Origin: a virus
Direction: 5' to 3' (one strand)
Length of the DNA: 28,258 bases
IMG/VR virus record: IMGVR_UViG_3300032893_001790
Coordinates: 1-28,258 of that record
Part shown: positions 22,382 to 28,258 of the stretch, piece by piece
Layout of the letters: each line of letters opens with the position of its first letter
How positions within the stretch are numbered: position 1 is the stretch's first letter
Program-made: the position numbers and the translations under genes
The notes under the pieces: model-generated
Told to the model about the DNA's origin: nothing
What the model saw: the letters and a program-made list of their open reading frames with translations, nothing else
The model's database searches: none

Positions 22382-22603
22382 TTACCATGAAACGTCCGTT
22401 CCTCCAGACGAGGTATCGGAGGATGCGCCGCTGTCGTAAGACACTCCGCTATCCGAAGATGAACTGACTTCACCACCGGAAGCGGCCGAGCCCCACGAGA
22501 GGTCGATTCCGCCGCCAGAGGATTGCGAAGATTCATGACCGCTACTAGAGGTCGCACGCTCCTCAACAATCGTCGTCGTGGTATGGTTGCCGGCCAAAAT
22601 CAT
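22382..22603 (-). CDS. Ser/Gly-rich 73-residue protein
   Basis: ATG 22603 follows GGGGAGGGTGAG directly, an excellent ribosome binding site. The first 15 residues are ordinary ([15 protein letters not shown]). The rest is low-complexity Ser/Gly with Asp and Trp and ends in GGTDVSW. Such sequences are probably unstructured. It lies just upstream of tRNA-Cys on the same strand. No family is recognised. Confidence 0.6.
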   Translation of the reverse strand: MILAGNHTTTTIVEERATSSSGHESSQSSGGGIDLSWGSAASGGEVSSSSDSGVSYDSGASSDTSSGGTDVSW

Positions 22604-22621
22604 CTCACCCTCCCCGTTCGC

Positions 22622-22783
22622 TCACTTCGTCACCCAATCGTAGATCAGCTGCGCCTCGTCGACGAGCGGCCTCTGCGAGGTGTGCATGGTCTCTGCCGCC
22701 TGCTCCACGCACCAGCGCCGCAGCATCTGCTCGTCGTCGCCCCACAGCTTCGCCCGGTGCTCGATCGGCTCATCCGCTATCAT
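22622..22783 (-). CDS. Small 53-residue phage protein
   Basis: ATG 22783 overlaps the stop of the second ribbon-helix-helix gene (ATGA). The product is acidic and helical: MIADEPIEHRAKLWGDDEQM, a Trp-Cys-Val-Glu-Gln segment, and the end RPLVDEAQLIYDWVTK. The pattern resembles small early proteins of phages that have no assigned function. The 4-bp overlap is the main support for the start. Confidence 0.6.
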   Translation of the reverse strand: MIADEPIEHRAKLWGDDEQMLRRWCVEQAAETMHTSQRPLVDEAQLIYDWVTK

Positions 22784-22980
22784 GTCCGCCCTTCCAGTCG
22801 ATCCGCCACACGCTCCCGCAGGACCATCCGAACCCAAGCCGACAGCGTCAGCCCCGAAACGCTCGCCGCAGCCTCAAACGCCGCATGCTCCTGCTCCGAG
22901 GTTCGCACCCGCATCGTCCGATGTCTCTGCGCGCTTTTGTGGACACGAGACACCGTATATCCCGCTACTGTGTGGGCCAT
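22780..22980 (-). CDS. Ribbon-helix-helix protein 2 (MobC/Arc-like)
   Basis: This 66-residue protein has the Arc-type fold in its second half: the beta strand RTMRVRTS, helix QEHAAFEAAASVSG and helix TLSAWVRMVLRERVADRLEG, as in small plasmid mobilisation and repressor proteins. The first 20 residues are not conserved and the start may be further downstream. No clear ribosome binding site is seen. It follows another ribbon-helix-helix gene by 18 bp, and the pair may form a regulator or a nucleoid-type protein set. Confidence 0.65.
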   Translation of the reverse strand: MAHTVAGYTVSRVHKSAQRHRTMRVRTSEQEHAAFEAAASVSGLTLSAWVRMVLRERVADRLEGRT

Positions 22981-22998
22981 ATGTGCGGCACAATAGCG

Positions 22999-23163
22999 CT
23001 ACACTTTCGCGGCGTCAATCGCCTTCTCCGACGCCGCCAGCGCATCGAGGAGCGCCAGCCTTGCCCATTGCGACATGGTCCGCCGCTCCCGCTCGGCCGC
23101 CGCTGCAATGCGTGCCTTCTCGTTGTCCGACAGTGCCACCGTCAGCACCACCCCCCGGCGCAT
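22999..23163 (-). CDS. Ribbon-helix-helix protein 1
   Basis: ATG 23163 overlaps the HNH stop (TGATG) and gives 54 residues. It begins with the strand GVVLTVALSDNEK, then a helix (ARIAAAAERERRTM) and a second helix (SQWARLALLDALAASE), the compact Arc/MetJ form. It is paralogous in layout to the next gene but not close in sequence. Its use may be DNA binding at the operon promoter. Confidence 0.65.
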   Translation of the reverse strand: MRRGVVLTVALSDNEKARIAAAAERERRTMSQWARLALLDALAASEKAIDAAKV

Positions 23164-23699
23164 CAGAACACCAGCCTGTTTGCAGGACTTTCAAGGATCG
23201 CAGCCTCGTATTCCCTGCACCATCGGATCACCGATTGCCGATGACAGCCGATCTGAAAAGCGATAAGATGTTGTGAATGTCCAAAGACATAGCGAAGCCG
23301 AAGAGCCTCCTTCCGCTGCTCCTCCGTAAACCGCGCCGCAGGATGCTCGACACCCCGCCGGCTCCCGGCACCGCCCCACATATTCCGCCCGCCGAACCGG
23401 CCAGCCTGGATGCTGTCCCAAATGTTATCGCGCGCCGTCCCCTCTACCAAATGCTCGGGATTGCAGCACGCAGGATTGTGACACGTATGCCGCAGATGCG
23501 GCATCTCCAAATCCCGCCCTAACTCCAGCGTCTTCGCAATCCGGTGCGCTAGCAAATTCAGCGTCTTGCCCGACCCACGCGGCTCGATGCTCAGCCAGCC
23601 ATAACCGTGCGGCGTCTTTCGCGCCAGCCACGGCCAACACTCCCCCTCCCCACGCACATCAACACGCGACCAGAACCGCTTAACGCGCCTCTCCGTCAT
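23163..23699 (-). CDS. HNH endonuclease at head of minus-strand operon
   Basis: ATG 23699 gives 178 residues; ATG 23735 is possible and lies within a few bases of the predicted transcription start. The core has RFWSRVDVRGEGECWPWLAR, then HGYGWLSI, AHRIAKTLELG, the HNH center RHTCHNPACCNPEHL and the following GTARDNIWDS Asn. A C-terminal HTH follows (ARFTEEQRKEALRLRYVF). It is the same type as the HNH at 15804. It opens the operon behind the promoter at 23742-23771. Unlike the two other HNH genes it is not AT-rich. Confidence 0.8.
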   Translation of the reverse strand: MTERRVKRFWSRVDVRGEGECWPWLARKTPHGYGWLSIEPRGSGKTLNLLAHRIAKTLELGRDLEMPHLRHTCHNPACCNPEHLVEGTARDNIWDSIQAGRFGGRNMWGGAGSRRGVEHPAARFTEEQRKEALRLRYVFGHSQHLIAFQIGCHRQSVIRWCREYEAAILESPANRLVF

Positions 23700-23741
23700 G
23701 TGCACGAGGATTGCTTTGATCGGTGCAGGAGACATGCATGC

Positions 23742-23771
23742 AATATAGGTGCACAGCATGTGTGGGGTCAA
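23742..23771 (-). promoter_or_regulatory. Sigma70-type promoter for minus-strand operon
   Basis: On the minus strand TTGACC (23766-23771) and TATATT (23742-23747) are separated by 18 bp. The predicted start of transcription falls at about 23735, just before the HNH gene. The palindromic GTGCAC lies in the spacer, as an operator might. Confidence 0.55.
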
Positions 23772-24160
23772 TGCAGAATTTTGGGCGGCAGGGGAGGTGG
23801 GTGGCGACCGCTCCCCCAAGCCTGCGTCCCGTCGCCTGTCGAAATACGCGCTCGCACGGTCCAGGCCAGCCCGGTCATGCACACGCATCCCATACACCCG
23901 CGTATGTACGACATTCGTCGCATAAGCGCCAGTCTGAGCAATTGCGTATTGAATAATTTCAATGACTTGCGATTTCGGTCATGCAATTATCAGCGCATGC
24001 ATCAAGATGTAGTAGTGACCGCATATATCCGACGTGCCCGGAAAGTGCCCTGCGGAGGCCGTGGAGAACGTGTGCGAGAAGGTGGCTGTCAGGTACCGGA
24101 GGTGTGCCAGATGCGTGCTGGCGGGCTGCGGATGGCAGGGGAATGGGCTCGTACAACGCC
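23772..24160. other. Gene-poor control region
   Basis: This stretch has no gene that can be supported with confidence. It holds an AT-rich patch at about 23940-23990 and the 5' part of a weak Cys-rich frame. Several overlapping frames are open on both strands, but they show no ribosome binding sites or recognisable domains. It separates the minus-strand operon from the plus-strand HTH gene and is presumably regulatory. Confidence 0.5.
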
Positions 24161-24231
24161 CTTTCGAAAAATGCGACGAACACCGTAATCTGAACACGCA
24201 ACCTTTCAGAAAGCGACATGCTTTCGTATAA
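24034..24231 (+). CDS. Possible Cys-rich 65-residue protein
   Basis: GTG 24034 opens a frame with GC-rich third positions in its first half and a Cys/His layout suggestive of a zinc site: RCARC, then LAGCG, then EKCDEH. The C-terminal part crosses three of the repeat elements at 24161-24236, which speaks against coding there. No ribosome binding site is present. The alternative is non-coding control DNA. Confidence 0.3.
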   Translation: MPGKCPAEAVENVCEKVAVRYRRCARCVLAGCGWQGNGLVQRPFEKCDEHRNLNTQPFRKRHAFV

Positions 24232-24278
24232 GCGACACATTGACTTTCGCAAAAGCGACGGACTTTCGTGAATGCGAC
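24161..24278. repeat. Five iteron-like repeats upstream of HTH gene
   Basis: Five copies of CTTTCGn(4-5)GCGAC occur at 24161, 24203, 24221, 24244 and 24263. The last four are spaced 18, 23 and 19 bp apart. The fourth contains TCGCAAAAGCGA, a perfect small inverted repeat; the others are imperfect versions. The fifth covers the ATG (24272) of the HTH gene. This is the layout of operator arrays or of replication iterons. Confidence 0.7.
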
Positions 24279-24586
24279 ATCACAAGCCCAATGGGGTGCG
24301 CGAGCATCTGATTGCGGTATTTGGACCTAGTCGGTGGGCTGAGCGTGCTGCACGAGTGCTGGGCGTATCGCACCGGCATGCGTGGCAACTAGCGGCAGGC
24401 TCGCGACGCTTGCGTAAGCGTCACGTAACGGCAGTGCTGGCATACCTTGAGGGGCGGCATGACAATGCGGCGGCGGAGCTTGAGAGACGCAAGGCTGCGT
24501 TAGATCGAGAGTATGCCGAGTATGAGAATCGGGCGAAGGCTTCTAGAGCTGCGCTGTTGCGGCTGCATAAGGAGGCGAAGCCTTGA
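24272..24586 (+). CDS. HTH-type DNA-binding protein, 104 residues
   Basis: ATG 24272 lies inside the fifth repeat of the array. The N-terminal half reads IAVFGPSRWAERAARVLGVS...RHAWQLAAGSRRLRKRHVTA, a helix-turn-helix of the type used by small phage regulators (compare XRE-like helix 2-3). The C-terminal half is a coiled coil (AELERRKAALDREYAEYENR). With the repeats at its start, autoregulation is likely. The region just before ATG has no classical ribosome binding site. Confidence 0.6.
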   Translation: MRHHKPNGVREHLIAVFGPSRWAERAARVLGVSHRHAWQLAAGSRRLRKRHVTAVLAYLEGRHDNAAAELERRKAALDREYAEYENRAKASRAALLRLHKEAKP

Positions 24587-24633
24587 AAGCGCGACATGCG
24601 GAATGATAGCAAATGAGCGACTGGAAAACAAGA

Positions 24634-24657
24634 AAGGCACCCGGTTAGGGGCGCCTT
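24634..24657. terminator. Bidirectional terminator between convergent genes
   Basis: AAGGC pairs with GCCTT, and CCC with GGG, around one A-C mismatch and a short loop. On the minus strand it is followed by TCTTGTTTT, a good U-rich tail; on the plus strand the tail is weak. It separates the HTH gene and the 64-residue gene. Confidence 0.65.
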
Positions 24658-24680
24658 GTTGGCTGAGGTGATGGATTGAA

Positions 24681-24875
24681 CTAGAAAACGAGTTCGCTCT
24701 GCGTGGTGCCGATCGTCCAAGGCGCGGGGATCGCATCATCGAAGATTTTGACGATCGGCCCTTTGAGACCGTGCATGTCAACATATCGATAGCCCCGCGC
24801 CAGCTTAACGATCGTACCAAGCCGTGAACCGCGCCGGCCGGTAGCGTTGCTGCGGTATAGAGCGTACTTGATCAT
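24681..24875 (-). CDS. Hypothetical 64-residue protein
   Basis: ATG 24875 follows GAGGGAGA by 6-7 nt and a well-placed promoter at 24905-24933. The peptide is basic at its start (MIKYALYRSNATGRRGSRLG) and has a beta-rich centre (IVKLARGYRYVDMHGLKGPIVKIF). It looks like a small single-domain protein, perhaps SH3-like, but no family is recognised. Confidence 0.65.
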   Translation of the reverse strand: MIKYALYRSNATGRRGSRLGTIVKLARGYRYVDMHGLKGPIVKIFDDAIPAPWTIGTTQSELVF

Positions 24876-24904
24876 GACCCGTCTCCCTCGTTGCTGATGA
24901 AGCG

Positions 24905-24933
24905 AGTATGCTGATATCCCGAAACGCTGTCAA
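24905..24933 (-). promoter_or_regulatory. Sigma70 promoter, minus strand
   Basis: TTGACA (24928-24933) and CATACT (24905-24910) are separated by exactly 17 bp and read toward the 64-residue gene. The -35 is perfect and the -10 has one important change. Confidence 0.8.
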
Positions 24934-24966
24934 CAGGAAAAATTCTGTCCATTGTACTTTTTTCGG

Positions 24967-24995
24967 TTGACACGAATTGATCTCCCGGATTATCG
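24967..24995 (+). promoter_or_regulatory. Sigma70-like promoter, plus strand
   Basis: TTGACA (24967-24972) is followed after 17 bp by TTATCG (24990-24995), a weak -10. It reads toward the 91-residue gene, 30 bp downstream, and is back to back with the minus-strand promoter. Confidence 0.6.
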
Positions 24996-25024
24996 TTCAG
25001 CCATCGACGACGGGAGAGACTAAA

Positions 25025-25300
25025 ATGACAGACACCAGCGCCCACATCTGCCAGCCAGCTTACCGGCACCTCGCAGACATGAAAGCCTTCTACTCCACGC
25101 TCGGAGCGCTGGCGACATCGACGAATGCCGATATCGTGCTGATCCGATCTCACATCGCTTACTGGTCGGGCGAGAAGGCCGCAGAGCGTGCCGTAATCAA
25201 GCCCTCGCGCGGTCATTCCTACCGCGTCAACGGTGACACGATCGTGCGCATTGCCGATCATTGGGATCATCGCGAGGGTGTGACGGGCTATCGCTTTTAA
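25025..25300 (+). CDS. Hypothetical 91-residue protein
   Basis: ATG 25025 follows GGGAGAGAC and a promoter. The protein is compact and mixed: CQPAYRHLADMKAFYSTLGA and DIVLIRSHIAYWSGEKAA are helical, RGHSYRVNGDTIVRIADHWD is a beta hairpin. The start of a plus-strand early-type cluster of three genes. No family is recognised. Confidence 0.65.
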   Translation: MTDTSAHICQPAYRHLADMKAFYSTLGALATSTNADIVLIRSHIAYWSGEKAAERAVIKPSRGHSYRVNGDTIVRIADHWDHREGVTGYRF

Positions 25301-25339
25301 GCCCCGCTGATCTTCACTCAAACACAAGGGAGAGACGAT

Positions 25340-25975
25340 ATGCGCGGTTTCAAGATGCCCCGGTCCTTCTACACCCCGAAGAACGCTACCAAGGTTGCCG
25401 ACAAGGCTACCGACGTGGTTTGCTACTTCGCCACGTTCCACCATCGGCCGAGCAATTCTACGCGTTACCATCTGGTCGGGTTTGCCGGCAAAGGCGAGCG
25501 CCCGTTGATCAACTACTCGATCCGTAACACCGCCGAGCTGGAGCGCACCATCCGCGAGTTCTTCGCGTCGCGGCAGCAGATCGCGGCCTATAAGGCGCAG
25601 CAACGCGAGGCGCGCAAGGCGTTCGTCCACACCGTACAGGTCGGGGATATCTACTCGACGTGCTGGGGTTACGATCAGACCAACGTCGAGTTTTTCGAGA
25701 TCGTCGAGGTGCGCGGCAAGTACGCCATTCTGCGCGAGATCGCCAGCGCATCCGAGGACAACGGCAAGGGCTCGGAGCGGTGCGTGCCGCAGTCGGGTGC
25801 GTTCCTCTCGCCTCGCTATGAGGGCGACGATCGCGGGCTGCCGATCCGCCGGCTCATTCAAGAAGGCCGCATCAAGATTGATGATGTTCGCACAGCCAAC
25901 AAGTGGGGCCAGCGGGTCGCTGGCGTACTGGTCGGCAACAGCATGCATCGCACCGCAGCCGGGTGGGGGCATTGA
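25340..25975 (+). CDS. Conserved phage/plasmid protein of GYDQTN type
   Basis: ATG 25340 has AGGGAGA upstream and gives 211 residues. The middle VGDIYSTCWGYDQTNVEFFEIVEVRG is the signature of a widespread, uncharacterised family in phages and plasmids (WGYxQTN followed by a beta-strand pair). A coiled-coil Gln/Ala/Arg stretch (QQIAAYKAQQREARKAF) precedes it. The end (RTANKWGQRVAGVLVGNSMH) is basic. It overlaps the next gene by one base (TGATG). A role in defence or DNA metabolism is often guessed; the sequence does not show it. Confidence 0.7.
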   Translation: MRGFKMPRSFYTPKNATKVADKATDVVCYFATFHHRPSNSTRYHLVGFAGKGERPLINYSIRNTAELERTIREFFASRQQIAAYKAQQREARKAFVHTVQVGDIYSTCWGYDQTNVEFFEIVEVRGKYAILREIASASEDNGKGSERCVPQSGAFLSPRYEGDDRGLPIRRLIQEGRIKIDDVRTANKWGQRVAGVLVGNSMHRTAAGWGH

Positions 25976-26169
25976 TGCTCCCCCCACGCGATTTCCGCAT
26001 CCTCCTCGCGCGCGCCAGCATGCGACAGGGAGAGCTTGCCGAGGTGCTGGATGTATGGCCTTCCACCGTATCGGCCTGGATGAAGGGAGAGGGAGCGCCA
26101 CAGTACGCGGTGGCGTTCCTGGAGATGAAGATCGCGCGGGATGAATTGCTCGCACGCGCAACGGTCTAA
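25975..26169 (+). CDS. Short XRE/Cro-like HTH protein
   Basis: ATG 25975 overlaps the preceding stop (TGATG) and gives 64 residues. Nearly all is a helix-turn-helix: RDFRILLARASMRQGELAEV, then LDVWPSTVSAWMKGEGAPQY. This is the compact Cro/XRE form. It could repress one of the early promoters near 24900-25000. Its stop overlaps the convergent gene's stop. Confidence 0.75.
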   Translation: MLPPRDFRILLARASMRQGELAEVLDVWPSTVSAWMKGEGAPQYAVAFLEMKIARDELLARATV

Positions 26170-26711
26170 ATAAACTCGCTCACATCATCGCCCGTCGCCC
26201 AATCGATCGGAACCGACTGGGCGACGCCGCGCACATCGACCAGCTCGCCGCGCAGCACTTCCTTCGCCTTGGCGATCTCGGGGAAAGCCTCGATGACGCG
26301 CGCCAGTTCGGCAAGCGTCCAAACCTCGATGTACCGGCCGCAGTGATACGCCGCATGGGCTTGGGCGTTGTCGCACACGATGGCGATGACTTGCCCGTCG
26401 CTGCGGGCAACCTCCATGGCGTGCGGCTCGATGGGGGGCGCTCCTGCTGCCGTCGCCGCTGCGTCGAGTGCTCGATAGCCTCGGATCATCGCCTGGGATA
26501 GCGCCTCGATCTCGTGGATAGGCTTGGTCCAGATCGCCTCGTGCCATGCGCGGCATTGTCGGTCCCATCGCTCGCGTAGGTCAAGGGGGACGAGACGCCG
26601 GAGGCGATCGACGCCCCATTTCGCCTCCATGGCCGTCGCGGTTATGTCCACCTCCTCGACCAGCGCTTGAGTCCGCTTGACGAGGAAATCCGATTGGGCT
26701 GAGGGGATCAT
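26166..26711 (-). CDS. Conserved phage protein, about 181 residues
   Basis: ATG 26711 gives 181 residues; a TTG upstream lies within the hairpin and is unlikely. The sequence, with MEAKWGVDRLRRLVPLDLRE in the first part, AIWTKPIHEIEALSQAMIRG and ALDAAATAAGAPPIEP in the middle, and WTLAELARVIEAFPEIAKAK later, matches a conserved family in alphaproteobacterial phages and prophages. It is mostly helical and its function is unknown. The Shine-Dalgarno sequence is weak and the leader holds a 15-bp hairpin. Confidence 0.7.
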   Translation of the reverse strand: MIPSAQSDFLVKRTQALVEEVDITATAMEAKWGVDRLRRLVPLDLRERWDRQCRAWHEAIWTKPIHEIEALSQAMIRGYRALDAAATAAGAPPIEPHAMEVARSDGQVIAIVCDNAQAHAAYHCGRYIEVWTLAELARVIEAFPEIAKAKEVLRGELVDVRGVAQSVPIDWATGDDVSEFI

Positions 26712-26727
26712 GATTGGAATCTTTCTA

Positions 26728-26777
26728 GAGCGCGGGAGCGCGTCGGGCCTCAAGCCCGAAAGCGCGCTCCCGCGCTC
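26728..26777. repeat. Long perfect inverted repeat (15-bp arms)
   Basis: GAGCGCGGGAGCGCG at 26728-26742 pairs exactly with 26763-26777. Inside is a second stem TCGGGC/GCCCGA with a 5-nt loop, and only AAG (26760-26762) is unpaired. There is no T-run on either side, so it is not a standard terminator. It lies 17 bp upstream of the 181-residue gene. Confidence 0.9.
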
Positions 26778-26807
26778 GGGGGGGGGCTATACGTAGTATA
26801 GGGGGGG
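26778..26807. promoter_or_regulatory. Palindrome between G-tracts, with a possible -10
   Basis: CTATACGTAGTATAG (26787-26801) is a near-perfect palindrome of 15 nt set between nine and seven Gs on the plus strand. On the minus strand TATACT (26795-26800) is a good -10 for the 181-residue gene, but no -35 is found at the right distance. Confidence 0.5.
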
Positions 26808-26808
26808 A

Positions 26809-26979
26809 ACTGCGCAGACTGCGCACCGTTGATTTCATTACGATTTTCGAAATGACTGCATCACTGCGCTGCGCAGTGCGCAGTCTCTTGCGCAGTCTCT
26901 TTATTTTCAACGACTTAATCATGATCAGTTGCCCCGTTTTTACGCTCATTCATGAAGTCCGGCGCGCGGACTGCGCAGT
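26809..26979. repeat. Clustered TGCGCA palindromes (iteron/operator-like)
   Basis: ACTGCGCAG-like sites occur at 26809, 26818, 26863-26877 (a full ACTGCGC-T-GCGCAGT palindrome), 26876, 26888 and 26970 (perfect ACTGCGCAGT, inside the replication gene). The cluster lies between the replication ATPase and the 181-residue gene and spans an AT-rich segment at 26831-26860. Confidence 0.75.
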
Positions 26980-28258
26980 AACCGCGCCGATGGGAATTGC
27001 CATGATCTGTTGTAATGCACCCGTCCTCACACAACTCCATAAAGGCTCTCATAACCTCCGCCGGACGATGGTTGGGCAACGCCCGCGGGAGCGATTGCTT
27101 GACCGGTCTCGACCCTTGCGGACCCGTATAAGGTGCCTTGTCGCACCATGCCCGATCGACCTCGGTGAACACATCCCGCTTGATTGCGCGTCGCTGGATT
27201 CGGTCTACCGTGTCTTCCGAAACAGGCAGCGTAAACGCACCTTTCTCCCATACGAACTCCAGCTTTTCGCTATCGCCCGACGCTGCGTAATTAGCCTTCT
27301 TCCGCGTCAATATGCGCTGCTCCTTAATGCCTCCCTCGATGCCCTGTAGGTACCAGCGCGAGCGCACGCTGTTATTCCAGGCCGTCGAGCCTCCGTCACC
27401 TTTGCCGCTCGCCATGCCCGACTGCGACGGGTGGGCAAGCACGAGGACACTGGCATTCATCTCGGCGACAAAGCGACCAAGCACGGCCTTGACGAAGAAA
27501 TTCACCTGATTCCGAACGATCTCGTTACCGCCGAAAAAGTCCGACGACGTATCAAGAATCAGCAATTTGGGCTGAAACTTTTTCGCCTCCTCGATGACGC
27601 GACCGAAGAATGGCAATAGCTTAGGTGCGCCGCCCAAGTCGAACTGCACGAAAAGATTGTCGAAACCGACACGCGGCCATAGCGCTAGGTCAGCAAGCGG
27701 ATGGCGCAGAACGATACCCAGAGCCTTCTCGATATCGGACTGGCGGCGCCATATCTCGTCGTAGCTGTCCTCGCAAAAGATCGCGAGGACGCGACCCGGC
27801 TTAACAGTCATTCCTAGCCACGGCTGACGTGTCACCATGCAAACGCCGAGTTGTTGTGCCAGCAGGCTTTTTCCGATTCCGCCATCGCCATAGAGCGACG
27901 TTACCGTGCCTCGCGGCAGCCACTCTGGCACAATCCATTCACGCGGCGGCGGTGTACCGACGAAGGACGCCGCCGGGATCGGACCATCGTCGGGTGGCGG
28001 CGCAGCGTTCTCACTGAATTCGTCATCCTGATTAGGGATATTGAACTTCTGCCGCCCCGTGCGGATCATCCCCGCAAGGTCGTGGGTAGTTTCGTCAACC
28101 GTATAGGGTGGAACCGTAATGTAGGGTGCGAGCGCCAGGATCAGTGCATCGGGCGTGCCACGTGCTATAAGGCTATCGACCAGCTTCAGCACATGGATAT
28201 GCCACTTTTGACCGGCGCGAATTAGCTTCAGCAGCCCCTCGACATTGAGCCGGCCGAA
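26915..28258 (-). CDS. RepA/RecA-like replication ATPase, N-terminus cut
   Basis: The frame stays open to the window edge, and the residues before the GTG at 28192 (NVEGLLKLIRAGQKWHIHV) belong to the same domain, so the true start is outside; 447 residues are visible. The first 60 residues have the pattern (GQKWH...LVDSLIARGTPDA...) of the primase-linked helical segment found before phage AAA ATPases. Walker A YGDGGIGKS is at about residues 123-131 of the visible part and Walker B LLILDTSSDF later; LVLAHPSQSG is the sensor motif. This is the hexameric RepA-like (AAA_25) group used as replicative helicase. The C-terminus is a short winged-helix-like segment. Confidence 0.88.
   Translation of the reverse strand, partial: FGRLNVEGLLKLIRAGQKWHIHVLKLVDSLIARGTPDALILALAPYITVPPYTVDETTHDLAGMIRTGRQKFNIPNQDDEFSENAAPPPDDGPIPAASFVGTPPPREWIVPEWLPRGTVTSLYGDGGIGKSLLAQQLGVCMVTRQPWLGMTVKPGRVLAIFCEDSYDEIWRRQSDIEKALGIVLRHPLADLALWPRVGFDNLFVQFDLGGAPKLLPFFGRVIEEAKKFQPKLLILDTSSDFFGGNEIVRNQVNFFVKAVLGRFVAEMNASVLVLAHPSQSGMASGKGDGGSTAWNNSVRSRWYLQGIEGGIKEQRILTRKKANYAASGDSEKLEFVWEKGAFTLPVSEDTVDRIQRRAIKRDVFTEVDRAWCDKAPYTGPQGSRPVKQSLPRALPNHRPAEVMRAFMELCEDGCITTDHGNSHRRGYCAVRAPDFMNERKNGATDHD

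Noticed and set aside
21547-22467. Plus-strand frame of 306 residues with Leu-Asp-Leu-Arg repeats
   Set aside because: It is the antisense reading of the 12-bp array; the flanks have no domain, ribosome binding site or family, and it runs through the tRNA.
22282-22569. Longer N-terminus for the DUF6745-like protein
   Set aside because: It would read through the tRNA-Cys and the Ser-rich gene; GTG 22281 has a strong ribosome binding site.
24206-24388. Minus-strand ORF with Arg-Lys repeats
   Set aside because: It is the repeat array in translation, antisense to the HTH gene.
26725-26949. Basic minus-strand ORF after the replication ATPase
   Set aside because: It consists of the TGCGCA repeats and the hairpin read as protein; there is no domain, and composition follows the repeats.

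Overview
The window is a stretch of a tailed dsDNA bacteriophage (or prophage) genome with a GC-rich, proteobacterial feel. It carries a terminase large subunit, a portal protein, a scaffold-like protein and the start of a major capsid protein, many 50-200 residue genes packed with 1-4 bp overlaps, three HNH endonucleases, a phage-borne tRNA-Cys with an encoded CCA end, and a RepA/RecA-like replication ATPase. No integrase, tail or lysis gene is visible, so lifestyle and morphology cannot be settled. A proteobacterial (perhaps alphaproteobacterial) host is an inference from base composition and the look of the small genes.

Layout. (A) 1-2063, minus strand: capsid (cut by the window edge), scaffold-like protein and small structural genes. 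(B) 2229-7218, plus strand: an accessory island with a small HTH protein, an HExxH protein, an Fe(II)/2-oxoglutarate-type dioxygenase and three tandem CgeB-like glycosyltransferases, closed by a strong terminator at 6967-6993. It separates the capsid genes from the portal and terminase genes and is read against them. (C) 7181-14184, minus strand: GDP-fucose-synthase-like SDR, portal, zinc-ribbon protein, HNH, Ig-like protein, terminase and small genes. (D) 14184-20196, minus strand: a sugar-metabolism block inside the same overlapping gene train: B12-type radical SAM enzyme, HNH plus a split-off HTH module, a second SDR, a DegT-fold PLP enzyme with His in place of the catalytic Lys, and small TPP-dependent E1-beta and E1-alpha subunits. 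(E) 20193-23771, minus strand: XRE regulator, Rmf-like protein, a conserved TGH-motif protein, a DUF6745-like protein with 27 tetrapeptide repeats, tRNA-Cys, two ribbon-helix-helix proteins and an HNH enzyme behind a sigma70-like promoter. (F) 24034-26169: a control region with a tandem repeat array, an HTH gene, divergent promoters and small early-type genes. (G) 26166-28258, minus strand: a conserved phage protein, a long hairpin, a G-tract-flanked palindrome, clustered TGCGCA palindromes, and the replication ATPase, which is open at the window edge.

The most interesting proposal is that blocks B, C and D together encode synthesis and transfer of an unusual deoxysugar. The PLP enzyme has the Lys-to-His change known from ColD and RfbH/E1, which remove the C3 hydroxyl of 4-keto-6-deoxy nucleotide sugars. 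Adjacent E1-alpha/E1-beta proteins recall the TPP enzymes that add two-carbon branches to such sugars (AviB1/AviB2 in avilamycin; YerE for yersiniose is a different TPP enzyme doing a similar job). Two SDRs could reduce or epimerise the product, and three CgeB-like glycosyltransferases could attach it to virion, DNA or host surface. The chemistry is inferred from families and was not tested.
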